From assembly GCF_025950085.1 (NCBI RefSeq), contig NZ_JAPDDS010000011.1, positions 62,001-126,000 on the forward strand: DNA of 64,000 bases, read 5' to 3'. This stretch comes from Luteolibacter flavescens. GTDB taxonomy: Bacteria > Verrucomicrobiota > Verrucomicrobiia > Verrucomicrobiales > Akkermansiaceae. Both the position numbers and the translations under genes were made by a program. Positions 26,900-35,145 of the stretch are shown here, one piece after another. Position 1 is the stretch's first letter. Every line of letters starts with the position of its first letter. Under the pieces are notes generated by a model. It had not been told where the DNA came from and searched no databases. It saw only the letters and a list, made by a program, of their open reading frames with translations.

Positions 26900-27979
26900 A
26901 TGCTCCGCTCCCTCGCTCTCGCCCTCGCCTCCCTCCTCACGCCCCTCTCCGCGCTGGAACTCCAGCTTCCGACGGAGAATCACCACCTCTTCACCGGCGA
27001 GCCGGAGAAGTTCTACATGTACGTGGACCGCATCTTCGAGGGCGAGACCTCGAAGCCATGGGAGGGCGGTGCCTACGGCTACGTCCGCACGCCGCTGCGC
27101 ATCGGCAAGGACGTGGTGCTGACGAAGTTCCACGAGGGCATCGACATCAAGCCGGACAAGCGTGACAAGGCAGGCAACCCGCTCGACCTCATCATGGCCG
27201 TCTCGGACGGCATCGTGGTCCACGCCAGCGACGTCGCCGGGCGCTCGAACTACGGGAAATACATCGTGGTGGAGCACAACTACGGCGGCGATGCCTTCTA
27301 CAGCCTCTACGCCCACCTCGCGAAGGTGACCGTGAAAGCGGGCGACCCCGTGAAGATGGGCTCCGTGCTCGGCCAGATGGGCTACACGGGCGATGGCTTC
27401 TACGGCAGCAACGTGCGCGCCCACCTGCACCTGGAAATGTGCCTGAAGATGAGCGATCACTTCGATGGCTGGCACAAGGCATTCTCGGGCGGCCTGAATC
27501 ACCACGGGAACTACAGCGGCCTGAATCTCGCCGGCATGGACGTGGCCACGCTCTATCTGGAGCACAAGAAGAACCCGGCCCTGCGCATCCAGGACTTCGT
27601 CCTGAACAGCCCCGCCTACTTCAAGCTGACCATCCCGCGCGATGGCGAGTGGGACTTCGCCCGCCGCCACCGCTGGATGGTGAAGGGCGACATCATGGAA
27701 GCCTCGCCATCGTGGGAGCTGTCCTTCACCGCCACCGGCCTCATCACCGGCATCGCGCCCAGCCAGCGGCCGGTCTCCGAGCCGGTCGTGACCGCCGTGC
27801 GGGACTCGCGAGTGAATCACCGCCACCTGACCCGCGGCCTCATCGATGGCCAGGGCGACAAGGCGGTGCTGACCCGCTCCGGCAAGCAGCTCCTGGCGTT
27901 GCTGACGGATGACTTCCCCATTCCCACACCCGCCACCTCGGTCACCCCGGCATCCAGTGCCGCGCCTGCGGGCGAGTGA
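26900..27979 (+). CDS. Secreted M23-family (LytM) metallopeptidase
   Basis: 359 residues; the start at 26900 opens a signal peptide (MLRSLALALASLLTPLSA). The M23 zinc-site motifs are present: HEGID (HxxxD type) and HLHLE (HxH). Between them SYGKYIVVEH-like SNYGKYIVVEHNYGGDAFY and GYTGDGFYGSNVRAHLH fit the fold. A C-terminal region of about 130 residues beyond the peptidase domain is not recognised. Expected role: periplasmic peptidoglycan cleavage. The short preceding gene is 13 bases upstream. Confidence 0.88.
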   Translation: MLRSLALALASLLTPLSALELQLPTENHHLFTGEPEKFYMYVDRIFEGETSKPWEGGAYGYVRTPLRIGKDVVLTKFHEGIDIKPDKRDKAGNPLDLIMAVSDGIVVHASDVAGRSNYGKYIVVEHNYGGDAFYSLYAHLAKVTVKAGDPVKMGSVLGQMGYTGDGFYGSNVRAHLHLEMCLKMSDHFDGWHKAFSGGLNHHGNYSGLNLAGMDVATLYLEHKKNPALRIQDFVLNSPAYFKLTIPRDGEWDFARRHRWMVKGDIMEASPSWELSFTATGLITGIAPSQRPVSEPVVTAVRDSRVNHRHLTRGLIDGQGDKAVLTRSGKQLLALLTDDFPIPTPATSVTPASSAAPAGE

Positions 27980-28051
27980 GCGGGCGGAACTTCCGCGGAT
28001 CGGCGAGGGTTGGCACTTGGCACTTCCGGCCGGGGTCTCTTAGCTCCCGGC

Positions 28052-28510
28052 ATGGATTCCATCCTCGCCCGCATCGAAAGCCTCGGCCACACGCTCCCTG
28101 AAGTCCCCGTCCCCGTCGCTGCCTACGTCAACTGCGTCCGCAGCGGCAACCTGCTCTTCCTTTCCGGCGGCCTGCCCATCGACGGTGATCGCAAGGTGAT
28201 CGGCAAGGTGCCCGGCGACGTCTCCATCGAGGAAGCTCAGGAAGGCGCCCGCATCATCATCCTGAACCGCCTCGCCGTGGTGAAGCAGGAGATCGGCTCG
28301 CTGGACAAGGTGAAGCAGATCGTCGCGCTGAATGGCTTCGTGAATTCCGCCCCGGACTTCTTCGGCCACCCGCAGGTGGTGAACGGAGCCAGCGAGCTGC
28401 TCATCGAGATCTTCGGCGAAAAGGGAAAACACTCCCGCACCGCGCTCGGTGCCGCCGCCCTGCCGCTGAACGTGGCAGTGGAGATCAACTTGATCGTGGA
28501 GGTCGAGTAA
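28052..28510 (+). CDS. RidA family protein (YjgF/YER057c/UK114)
   Basis: 152 residues, of the longer YjgF-like subfamily: NCVRSGNLLFLSGGLPIDGD, VKQIVALNGFVNSAPDFFGH and GAAALPLNVAVEINLIVEVE match RidA folds. Members remove reactive enamine/imine intermediates. The subfamily often has Arg replaced near the active site; this copy ends with the AxxALPxNVAVEI form of that variant, so imine deaminase activity is not certain. Start at ATG 28052. Confidence 0.88.
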   Translation: MDSILARIESLGHTLPEVPVPVAAYVNCVRSGNLLFLSGGLPIDGDRKVIGKVPGDVSIEEAQEGARIIILNRLAVVKQEIGSLDKVKQIVALNGFVNSAPDFFGHPQVVNGASELLIEIFGEKGKHSRTALGAAALPLNVAVEINLIVEVE

Positions 28511-28567
28511 TCGACGTCCCGGTCGATTGCCTCCGGCGGTTCCCCGTTGTCTCATGACCACGGACCG

Positions 28568-29350
28568 ATGACTGCCTACGACTCGCACAACCACCTCCAG
28601 CGTTTCGCCGATCCCGCGAAGATCGTCGCGGAAATGCGGGACGCCGGGGTGGCCGGATGTGTCGTGAACGGGACGGGCGAGGACGACTGGGAAGCCGTCG
28701 CCCGCCTCGCCGATCAGTTTCCTGATTTCGTCTGGCCCGCGTTCGGCCTCCATCCGTGGAAAGCGCACCTCGCCTCGCCGAGGTGGCTTCCTCTTTTGGA
28801 GAGCTACCTCGATCGCTTTCCGGATGCGTCCGTCGGGGAATGCGGGCTAGACGGCTGGATCGCCGCGCCAGCGCTGGAGATCCAGCGGCCGGTCTTCCTC
28901 CGGCAAGTCGCCCTCGCCCGTGAGCGGAAATTGCCGGTGACCATCCACGCGCTGAAAGCTTGGGAGCCGCTGTTTGATGCGTTCAAGGACGAGCCTCCGC
29001 CACCTCGCTTCCTGCTGCACTCCTTCGGCGGATCAGCGGAACTCGTGAAGCGCCTCGCCGATCTCGGTGCGTGGTTTTCTTTTTCCGGCTACTTTCTTCA
29101 GCCTCGGAAGGTCAAGGTGGTGGAAGCCTTCAAGGCTGTGCCCCGTGACCGACTGCTGATCGAGACCGACGCCCCGGACATGATGCCACCGGAGGAATAC
29201 ATCAGCCATCCCTGCGACGAAGGAAATCATCCTGCCAACCTGCCGAGCATCGCCGCTGGCCTCGCGGAACGTCTGGAGATCCTGCTCGAAGAACTCGTCG
29301 CACAAACCGCGGAGAATCACCGGGCTTTCTTTGATCGCTCCGGGCACTGA
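28568..29350 (+). CDS. TatD-family metal-dependent hydrolase
   Basis: 260 residues. Metal-site motifs are DSHNH at the start, GECGLD, TIHALKAW, LHSFGGS and LIETDAPDMMP. These fit the TatD DNase-like TIM barrel. The ATG at 28568 (MTAYDSHNH) is preferred over an upstream TTG. It follows ridA by 57 bases on the same strand. Confidence 0.9.
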   Translation: MTAYDSHNHLQRFADPAKIVAEMRDAGVAGCVVNGTGEDDWEAVARLADQFPDFVWPAFGLHPWKAHLASPRWLPLLESYLDRFPDASVGECGLDGWIAAPALEIQRPVFLRQVALARERKLPVTIHALKAWEPLFDAFKDEPPPPRFLLHSFGGSAELVKRLADLGAWFSFSGYFLQPRKVKVVEAFKAVPRDRLLIETDAPDMMPPEEYISHPCDEGNHPANLPSIAAGLAERLEILLEELVAQTAENHRAFFDRSGH

Positions 29351-29425
29351 CCTGAGACGTGGCTGGCAGCCGACCGCGAAGCGCTAAATAACATGCCTCT
29401 TGCCTGAAAGCCGCACCATCAAGAT

Positions 29426-29470
29426 AAGCGGAGCCGGGGGCGCTGGCTTTAGCCGGCTTGGATGGATCGG
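29426..29470 (-). repeat. Short repeat family 2, inverted copy
   Basis: CGGAGCCGGGGGCGCTGGCT then TTAGCCGGCTTGG is the inverse of the copies at 29826-29866 and 30063-30106. The core is a GCTGGCTTTAGCCGGC hairpin. Confidence 0.65.
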
Positions 29471-29509
29471 CGAAGCCAAGAAAAGAGCTGCACCTCATGG
29501 GGCGGACCG

Positions 29510-29539
29510 CTGGGAGCGCGTGCCACCGGCTCGCTTGGA
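29510..29539. repeat. Lone 30-base arm of the dispersed palindrome
   Basis: Identical in its 30 bases (CTGGGAGCGCGTGCCACC...) to the left arm at 36281. No partner arm follows within 150 bases, so this is a half element. Confidence 0.75.
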
Positions 29540-29571
29540 CGTGCGGGCGAAGTGACCTCAAAAGCTGATGC

Positions 29572-29737
29572 CACCTGAGACCATCGTGGTCCGCATCGCT
29601 CCGCGTGCGGTGCGCCGGTCCGGGAAGCTACCTATCAAAGCCCGATTTCACACCGTGCGCCAAGAGCCAGAGATCGAGGCCCGCCTGCAGAACTGCTTCG
29701 ACCGCACGCGGAGCGATGCGGACCACGGTGGCACAGG
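29572..29737. repeat. Second inverted-repeat element type (about 165 bp)
   Basis: The left arm at 29577-29611 (TGGTCCGCATCGCTCCGCGT core) is matched by the inverse right arm 29701-29731 (ACGCGGAGCGATGCGGACCA core). The central 90 bases have no gene. Not seen elsewhere in the window. Confidence 0.7.
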
Positions 29738-29825
29738 GTCTCCGTCGGCATTGAAGGTGACCTCGGGGCGGCTGGCGGAGAGCGGATGATTGAGCGATCT
29801 GGAAGGGTTGCTTCGCCTACCTGCG

Positions 29826-29866
29826 AAGCCGGCTGAAGCCAGCGCTCCCGGCTCCGCCGATCCTTG
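29826..29866 (+). repeat. Short repeat family 2, copy
   Basis: AAGCCGGCTGAAGCCAGCGC then TCCCGGCTCCGCCGATCCTT. It abuts the left arm of the palindromic element at 29873. Confidence 0.7.
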
Positions 29867-29872
29867 TGCCCC

Positions 29873-30013
29873 CTGGGAGCGCGTGCCACTGGCGCGCTTG
29901 GCAGGTAGGCGCGCCTACGGAAAAAGCGGGCCTCATGGAGAGGCATCCGGGGAAGCATGCTTCACTGGTCGCTTCGCCTTCCATCCAAGCGAGCCGGTGG
30001 CACGCGCTCCCAG
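29873..30013. repeat. Dispersed palindromic element, copy B (141 bp)
   Basis: Arms at 29873-29901 and 29984-30013 are near inverse complements. The inner part (GGTAGGCG..., CATGGAGAGGCATCCGGGGA) is also present, inverted, in the copy at 36281-36421, so the whole element and not only its arms is conserved. Confidence 0.85.
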
Positions 30014-30062
30014 CGAAGCCGGAATCGCGAAAAGCTGCATCCACCCATACTTCGCCTACCTG

Positions 30063-30106
30063 CCAAGCCGGCTAAAGCCAGCACTCCCGGCTCCGCCGAT
30101 CCTTGC
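30063..30106 (+). repeat. Short repeat family 2, copy
   Basis: AAGCCGGCTAAAGCCAGCAC then TCCCGGCTCCGCCGATCCTT, a close match to 29826-29866. Together the repeats fill 29400-30115; the 786 bases between tatD and the NYN gene contain no credible gene. Confidence 0.7.
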
Positions 30107-30136
30107 GTCCCTTGCTACCCTCCCCCCAAAAAACAC

Positions 30137-30547
30137 TCACCCGCCGCTGCCGCTTTCCCACCAGTCTTCCAACTCCTCGATGCGGATGGCTTCCGCGCCG
30201 AAGGTGGTGGCGGTGAGGATGACCATGTTGTCGTTGCTCGCCACACGGACGCGATCGCCCTTTTCCGAGAAGCGGGCGGCGAGGCGCTCCACCACGGCGT
30301 CGGCAGTCTCGCGGGCCTTCGAGTAGATGATGAGGATGCCCTCGTCATTCCCACCCTCGTAGCCGCGGTCGGTCTGGCGGCCGTCGAAGACCACGACCAC
30401 CTTCCACTCGCCGCGGTCGCCCAGGTCGCGCAGGCGCTTCACCAGCTCGATGCGGGCGAGGTGGCGCTTCGGCCCGTGGTGCAGCTCGCGCAGGTCTTCC
30501 ATGCCGAAGATCGCGCTGTGTCCGTCCACGATGAGGAGCTGCTCCAT
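30137..30547 (-). CDS. NYN-domain (YacP/Rae1-like) ribonuclease
   Basis: 136 residues: LLIVDGHSAIFGMEDL carries the first NYN acidic site, VVVVFDGRQTDRG the second, and SNDNMVILTATTFGAEAI the third. The family includes YacP/Rae1, a ribosome-associated endoribonuclease in Firmicutes. It ends WWESGSGG. It is downstream of the H1-like gene but a hairpin separates them. Confidence 0.8.
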   Translation of the reverse strand: MEQLLIVDGHSAIFGMEDLRELHHGPKRHLARIELVKRLRDLGDRGEWKVVVVFDGRQTDRGYEGGNDEGILIIYSKARETADAVVERLAARFSEKGDRVRVASNDNMVILTATTFGAEAIRIEELEDWWESGSGG

Positions 30548-30555
30548 GCCGCGAA

Positions 30556-30593
30556 AGAAAGAGGGCCGGAAGCTTGTCGCAACCGGCCCTCGG
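30556..30593 (-). terminator. Hairpin between the H1-like gene and the NYN gene
   Basis: GAGGGCCGG (30561-30569) and CCGGCCCTC (30583-30591) form a strong stem. On the minus strand T-rich sequence (TTTCTTT) follows and the NYN ATG is 13 bases further on. It could end the H1-like transcript or control the NYN gene; no clear ribosome-binding site is seen. Confidence 0.6.
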
Positions 30594-30617
30594 AAAAAAA
30601 TCAGGATCCCAGAGTCT

Positions 30618-30890
30618 TCACTCCTCGCTTTCCGGAGCCGCTTCGGCAGCCGGGGTCGTGGTCTCGGTCTCTTCTTCCACCTTCTTGGCAGCCTTCTTCG
30701 CAGGAGCCTTCTTGGCGGCCTTCTTCGCGGCAGGAGCCTTCTTGGCGGCCTTCTTGTCCTCGTCGTCAGCGGACTTCTTCGCGACGGCGGTCTTCTTCAC
30801 GATACCGCCTGCCTTGGCCTGCTCATTCTTGCGCTTGAGGTAGAGCTTGCGGCGGCGGCGTTTGACGATGGTCTTGGTTTGCTGGCCCAT
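30618..30890 (-). CDS. Histone H1-like Lys/Ala-rich basic protein
   Basis: 90 residues. The N-terminus MGQQTKTIVKRRRRKLYLKR is a strongly basic helix, followed by KKAAKKAPAAKKAAKKAPAK low-complexity repeats and an acidic tail (EEETETTTPAAEAAPESEE). Such Ala/Lys/Pro repeats resemble bacterial H1-like nucleoid proteins. DNA or RNA binding is inferred from composition only. Confidence 0.7.
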   Translation of the reverse strand: MGQQTKTIVKRRRRKLYLKRKNEQAKAGGIVKKTAVAKKSADDEDKKAAKKAPAAKKAAKKAPAKKAAKKVEEETETTTPAAEAAPESEE

Positions 30891-30983
30891 GGTGTTGGTG
30901 GCGAGGGGTTTAATCCGCTGCCGGGACGCGTAGCAAGGGGAAATGCCCTCTTTTCTTCACCACCCGCCCCGCGCGGCACCGGA

Positions 30984-32267
30984 TCAGGGGTGCCCGGGAG
31001 GCCGCCGCCAGAGGGGCTTCCGCATCGCAAACCGCTGGGACCGGTAGATGCCGGAGTGCCCGCTGGCGAGGAAGGCGAGGCCGCACACGAGCACGAGCGG
31101 CAGGGCGTGCCCGGGGCCGAAAAGCTCGATTCCCATGAGCGTGCAGGCCAGCGGCGTCTGGCTCGCCCCGGCAAAGACCGCCACCATCCCCAGCCCGGCG
31201 AAGAGCTCCGGTGGCGCCCCCAGCGCCCCGGCCAATGCATTACCAAGCGCGGCCCCGATGAAGAAGAGCGGCGTGACTTCCCCGCCCTTGAAGCCCGCGG
31301 ATATGGTCACGACCGTGAAGGCCAGCTTCCACACCCACGCCGACGGATGGATCTCCGGCGAGGAAAAGAGCGACGTGAGCGTCACGGCCCCGGCATCCGG
31401 CGACCACACGCCGAGCCCGAGGAAATCCGCCCGCCCGGCGATGAGGAAGAGCACGATGACCGCCAGCCCGCCGATGGCAGGACGCCACACGGGCTGCGGG
31501 ACCCAGCGGCGCAGCCGGGCAGAGAGCCCGTGGCAGAGCGTGGCAAAGCTCCACGCCACCAGACCGCAAGCGAGCGCCAGCAGCGCGATCTTCCCCAGCA
31601 GCAGCGCATCCAGATACCCCGCCGCGAGCGGGCCCGCCACGCCATCGATGTGATAGTGCGTGTGCCCTGCCCCCCATGCCCGGCAGACCAGATCCCCCAC
31701 ATAGGACGCCAGCAGGCACAGCGGCAGCGCACGCAGGCCGGGCCTGCCGACGACGGCCACCTCCACGGCGAAGACCGCCCCGGCGAGGGGCGTGCCAAAG
31801 ACCGCCCCGAAGCCCGCCGCCACCCCGGCCATCAGCAGCATCCGCACGTGGCCCTTCGCCAGCAGGAATGGCCGAGCCACCGCGCTGGCGATGCTGCCGC
31901 CCATCTGCACCGCCGTGCCTTCACGCCCGGCAGATCCGCCAAAGAGATGCGTCACCAGCGTGCCCAGCAGCACCAGCGGGGCCATCCGGCGCGGCACGCC
32001 ACCGCCGGGATCGTGGATGCGGTCGAGGATTAGATTGTTCCCCCCGTCGGATTCGCCGCCATGGCGATGGTAGAGCCACGCCACCGCCATCCCCGCCACG
32101 GGGAGCAGCCACAGCAGCCAGGGGTGATCGAAGCGGATCCGCGTGACCGCCTCCAGGTTCCACAGGAAGAACGCGCACGCCGAGCCCACCAGCACCGCCA
32201 TCGCCACCGCCAGGGCGATGAGCCGCGCCCATGCCCACTTTGCCCGCAATTGGAGGAGGGCCGCCAT
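30984..32267 (-). CDS. ClC-family chloride channel or antiporter
   Basis: About ten membrane helices. The second ClC signature is GSAGREGTAVQMG (GREGP in canonical proteins; Glu kept) and the third is GFKGGEVTPLFFIGAALG. The first motif (GSGIP in canonical proteins) is not recognisable, the equivalent stretch reading GGESDGGNN. Start at ATG 32267 (MAALLQLRAKW) is preferred over a TTG at 32309. About 427 residues. Transports chloride, fluoride or nitrate-type anions; the specificity cannot be told. Confidence 0.85.
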   Translation of the reverse strand: MAALLQLRAKWAWARLIALAVAMAVLVGSACAFFLWNLEAVTRIRFDHPWLLWLLPVAGMAVAWLYHRHGGESDGGNNLILDRIHDPGGGVPRRMAPLVLLGTLVTHLFGGSAGREGTAVQMGGSIASAVARPFLLAKGHVRMLLMAGVAAGFGAVFGTPLAGAVFAVEVAVVGRPGLRALPLCLLASYVGDLVCRAWGAGHTHYHIDGVAGPLAAGYLDALLLGKIALLALACGLVAWSFATLCHGLSARLRRWVPQPVWRPAIGGLAVIVLFLIAGRADFLGLGVWSPDAGAVTLTSLFSSPEIHPSAWVWKLAFTVVTISAGFKGGEVTPLFFIGAALGNALAGALGAPPELFAGLGMVAVFAGASQTPLACTLMGIELFGPGHALPLVLVCGLAFLASGHSGIYRSQRFAMRKPLWRRPPGHP

Positions 32268-32404
32268 CGTCTCGGGCAGGAGTGAAGCCGGGACACGACC
32301 GCGAAGCAAGGATAGGGCGGCGTGCCGGAGATCGGAGGACGGAGGGCAGATGTCGGAGATCGGAAACCGGAGATCCGAAATCAGAGGACGGAGACCAGTG
32401 GAGC

Positions 32405-32460
32405 TTTCACCCTGAAGGGGTGCAGGATAGTAGCCGGCAGCGTGAGCCGCCGGAACCGGT
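32405..32460. repeat. Intergenic repeat-like hairpin pair
   Basis: CACCCTGAAGGGGTG and CCGGCAGCGTGAGCCGCCGG form two adjacent hairpins. The preceding 32327-32397 is low-complexity (repeated CGGAGATCGGA, GGACGGAG units). No gene lies between the ClC and NADAR genes (32268-32570). Confidence 0.4.
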
Positions 32461-32570
32461 TGCCCGTCTTGTTAGAAGCGTCGGCAGTGGCGAGGAATGG
32501 GGTCGAGCTATCGTGATTTACCACGATGACCTCATGAACTAGAAGTTGATCACATCCCCGATGTCTCCAG

Positions 32571-33128
32571 ATGCCCGGTATCTTTTCCCTCGATGATCTT
32601 CTCGCCGCTACGGAACGGGGAGAGCCCCTCAAATATCTCTTCTTCTGGGGGCATACTCCGCCCGCAGATGGCTCGGTCTCCAAGTCATGCTTCAGCCAAT
32701 GGTTCCCTTCGCCCTTCACCGTGGATGGCATCTGCTACCCCACCGCCGAGCATTTCATGATGGCTGCCAAGGCCCGTTTGTTCGGCGACCGGGAGATCGA
32801 GGAGCGCGTCTTGAAGTCATCCCATCCGAAGCAAGCCAAGGAACTCGGTCGGAAAGTCCGCGGCTTTGACGAAGCGACGTGGACCCGCGAGCGATACCGT
32901 CTGGTGGTGGAGGGCAACCTCGGGAAATTTTCCCGGAATCCCCCGATGAAGGATTTCCTCCTGACCACCGGAGAGCGGGTCCTGGTCGAGGCCAGCCCCT
33001 ATGACAAGATCTGGGGGATCGGCATGTCCGCAGATCATCGCGATGTGGAAAATCCGGTGGCATGGAACGGCCTGAACCTCCTTGGCTTCGCTCTCATGGA
33101 AGTCCGCTCCCGGCTCCGGGCCTGTTAG
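32571..33128 (+). CDS. NADAR-domain (YbiA-like) protein
   Basis: 185 residues. The NADAR core is clear: FSQWFPSPFTVDGICYPTAE, HFMMAAKARLFGD, GRKVRGFDEATWTRERYR and WGIGMSADHRDVENPVAWNG. Family members cleave N-glycosidic bonds (riboflavin-pathway intermediates or ADP-ribose adducts). It is 17 bases upstream of a DEDDh nuclease, so the two are probably cotranscribed. Confidence 0.88.
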   Translation: MPGIFSLDDLLAATERGEPLKYLFFWGHTPPADGSVSKSCFSQWFPSPFTVDGICYPTAEHFMMAAKARLFGDREIEERVLKSSHPKQAKELGRKVRGFDEATWTRERYRLVVEGNLGKFSRNPPMKDFLLTTGERVLVEASPYDKIWGIGMSADHRDVENPVAWNGLNLLGFALMEVRSRLRAC

Positions 33129-33145
33129 ACCCCGATGCCAACGAA

Positions 33146-33715
33146 ATGAACCAATCTTCCCCCACCCTCGCCATCGTCGATTTCGAGGCGACCTGCTGCG
33201 ACCGGCTGAGCTTCCCACGCCACGAGATGGAGATCATCGAGATAGGCGCGGTGGCAGTGGATGCGGCCAGCGGCGATGTCGTGTCCGAGTTCGGCACGTT
33301 CATCCGTCCGGTCCGCCATCCGCAGCTCACGGACTTCTGCAAGGACCTCACCACCATCACGCAAGGAGACGTGGACATGGCACCCGCATTCCCGGATGCC
33401 CTGGCTGCATTCGCCGCGTGGATCGCACGATCCGGACTCCCCGTCTTTTGCTCGTGGGGCGACTACGACCGCAAGCAACTCGCCCAGGACTGCGACCATC
33501 ACGGGCTCCCCTATCCCTTCTTAAACGGCCACCGCAACCTGAAGGCGGAGTTCTCCACGGCCATCGGCTCGCAGAAGCGCTTCGGTCTGGGACAAGCGCT
33601 CGGACGGCTCCGCCTGGAGTTCTCGGGCACGCCTCACCGGGGCATCGATGACGCGAGGAATATCGCCCGCGTTTACAAGGAAATTCTCATGCCGGGAGGG
33701 CGCAAAAACTCGTAG
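33146..33715 (+). CDS. DEDDh 3'-5' exonuclease (ERI1/KapD-like)
   Basis: 189 residues. DEDDh motifs: Exo I IVDFEATCCD, Exo II LTTITQGDVDMAPAF with the preceding FCKDL, and Exo III HRGIDDARNIARV (His and Asp spaced for DEDDh). WGDYDRKQLAQDC is the ERI1-like middle. The ATG at 33146 (MNQSSPTLAIVDFEA) is chosen over a start within the NADAR gene. The substrate, RNA or DNA, cannot be told. Confidence 0.88.
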   Translation: MNQSSPTLAIVDFEATCCDRLSFPRHEMEIIEIGAVAVDAASGDVVSEFGTFIRPVRHPQLTDFCKDLTTITQGDVDMAPAFPDALAAFAAWIARSGLPVFCSWGDYDRKQLAQDCDHHGLPYPFLNGHRNLKAEFSTAIGSQKRFGLGQALGRLRLEFSGTPHRGIDDARNIARVYKEILMPGGRKNS

Positions 33716-33996
33716 CGCATCTGCTCGTGAAATGGGTTGCCAGCCCCGGTTCGCAGCCTAGAGTCCCTCCCGACTGCTGTGTTCGTTACGCAAAGGTAGC
33801 GTGCCCGGACCGATGTATTAAAACGGGGAGAACTCACCGCATCCAGAATACGGGTCATGCCTTCTCAGGACGACCTACCAGGATCGGACCTCCCACTTGT
33901 TGAGCAACTGGAACGTGGCTCTCAGCTCCTAGGACGGCACAGCGGTTTTTCTTTTCCCGTCCGGATGGCACCACCCTGCCAGCCGGACCCTCCTCC

Positions 33997-35145
33997 ATGT
34001 CATCAGACGCAGCCGCCGGATCCTCCGAACCGAAGCACTACCCGGTGCTGGATGGCATCCGCGGCCTGGCGATCCTGCTGGTGATGCTGAGCCACTTCCT
34101 GAAGGCCGGGCACGAGGTCACCACGGCCACCTGGTGGGGCCGCCTGTCGCTCGGCGGCTTCGTCGGCGTGGATCTCTTCTTCGTCCTCTCCGGCTTCCTC
34201 ATCACGGGCATCCTGCTGAAGTCGCGGATGGATACGCCACGCGCCTTTGGCGTCTTCTACGCCCGGCGTGCGCTGCGGATCTTCCCGCTCTACTACACGG
34301 TGCTGGCGCTCGTCTTCCTGCTCTGCCCGGCGGGGCAGGACTCGCCGTGGTGGTACTTCCTCTTCCTCTCGAATATCGGCTCCACGGTGAAGGGCACGTG
34401 GCTGGACCACCCGGCGGGAGTGGATCTGGGGCACTTCTGGTCGCTGGCCGTGGAGGAGCAGTTCTACATGGTGTGGCCCTTCCTCGTGGCCTTCCTGCCC
34501 CGGCGGCACCTCGAGAAGGTCTGCCTCGCCTGCCTCGTCATCGCCCCGGCGGTGCACTACGCGCTGCACTACTCGGGGAATCCCATCGGCTCCTACATGT
34601 TCACCCCCACGCGGCTGAATACGCTGGCGGGCGGGGCATGGCTGGCCATCGTCTTCCAGGATCAGGACCAGGCGCGCTGGGCCGCCCTCAGCCGGTGGGC
34701 CGGGCGCGTGTGTCTCGCGGCCGGGGCCATCACCGTGGCCGGGCTCATCTTCCCGCAGCAGGTCTCGCTGGTGCCCTTTTCCCCCTTCCTCTGGGGCTCG
34801 CTGGTGGTGCTGGCGCTGGGGTCCCGCGGCGTGCTGGAGGGGGCGCTTTCCTCCCGTCCGCTGCTCACGCTGGGCAGGCTGAGCTACGGGCTCTACATCC
34901 TGCACTCGCTCTTCGACCCCTGGCTGAAGGGCACGCTGCATGACCGCTGGATCATGGGCGCGCTGGGCGGCCAGCCGCTGGTGGCGCTGGGTGTCTTCAC
35001 GCTCGCCGCCTTCGCCCTCTCGCTGCTGGCGGCGCAGGCGAGCTGGCTCTTGTTAGAAAGACCCTGCCTCTCGCTGAAGCGCCACTTCCGCTACGCCTCC
35101 ACGGACTCGAAGACGCCGCCGCCGAGCAATCTGCCACCCTCGTAG
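33997..35145 (+). CDS. Acyltransferase 3 (OafA/YrhL) family membrane protein
   Basis: 382 residues with about ten membrane helices. LDGIRGLAILLVMLSHFL contains the family Arg and catalytic His (SHF), and GVDLFFVLSGFLITGILL and FYARRALRIFPLYYTVLAL are hallmarks. These enzymes O-acetylate or succinylate surface sugars. Its 3' end overlaps mnmA (convergent) by 55 bases. No polysaccharide operon surrounds it. The 280 bases before it hold no gene. Confidence 0.9.
   Translation: MSSDAAAGSSEPKHYPVLDGIRGLAILLVMLSHFLKAGHEVTTATWWGRLSLGGFVGVDLFFVLSGFLITGILLKSRMDTPRAFGVFYARRALRIFPLYYTVLALVFLLCPAGQDSPWWYFLFLSNIGSTVKGTWLDHPAGVDLGHFWSLAVEEQFYMVWPFLVAFLPRRHLEKVCLACLVIAPAVHYALHYSGNPIGSYMFTPTRLNTLAGGAWLAIVFQDQDQARWAALSRWAGRVCLAAGAITVAGLIFPQQVSLVPFSPFLWGSLVVLALGSRGVLEGALSSRPLLTLGRLSYGLYILHSLFDPWLKGTLHDRWIMGALGGQPLVALGVFTLAAFALSLLAAQASWLLLERPCLSLKRHFRYASTDSKTPPPSNLPPS

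Noticed and set aside
29568-30326. Reading frames across the repeat cluster (for example 29790-30326)
   Set aside because: They are made by the palindromic repeats themselves, with low-complexity translation and no family likeness.
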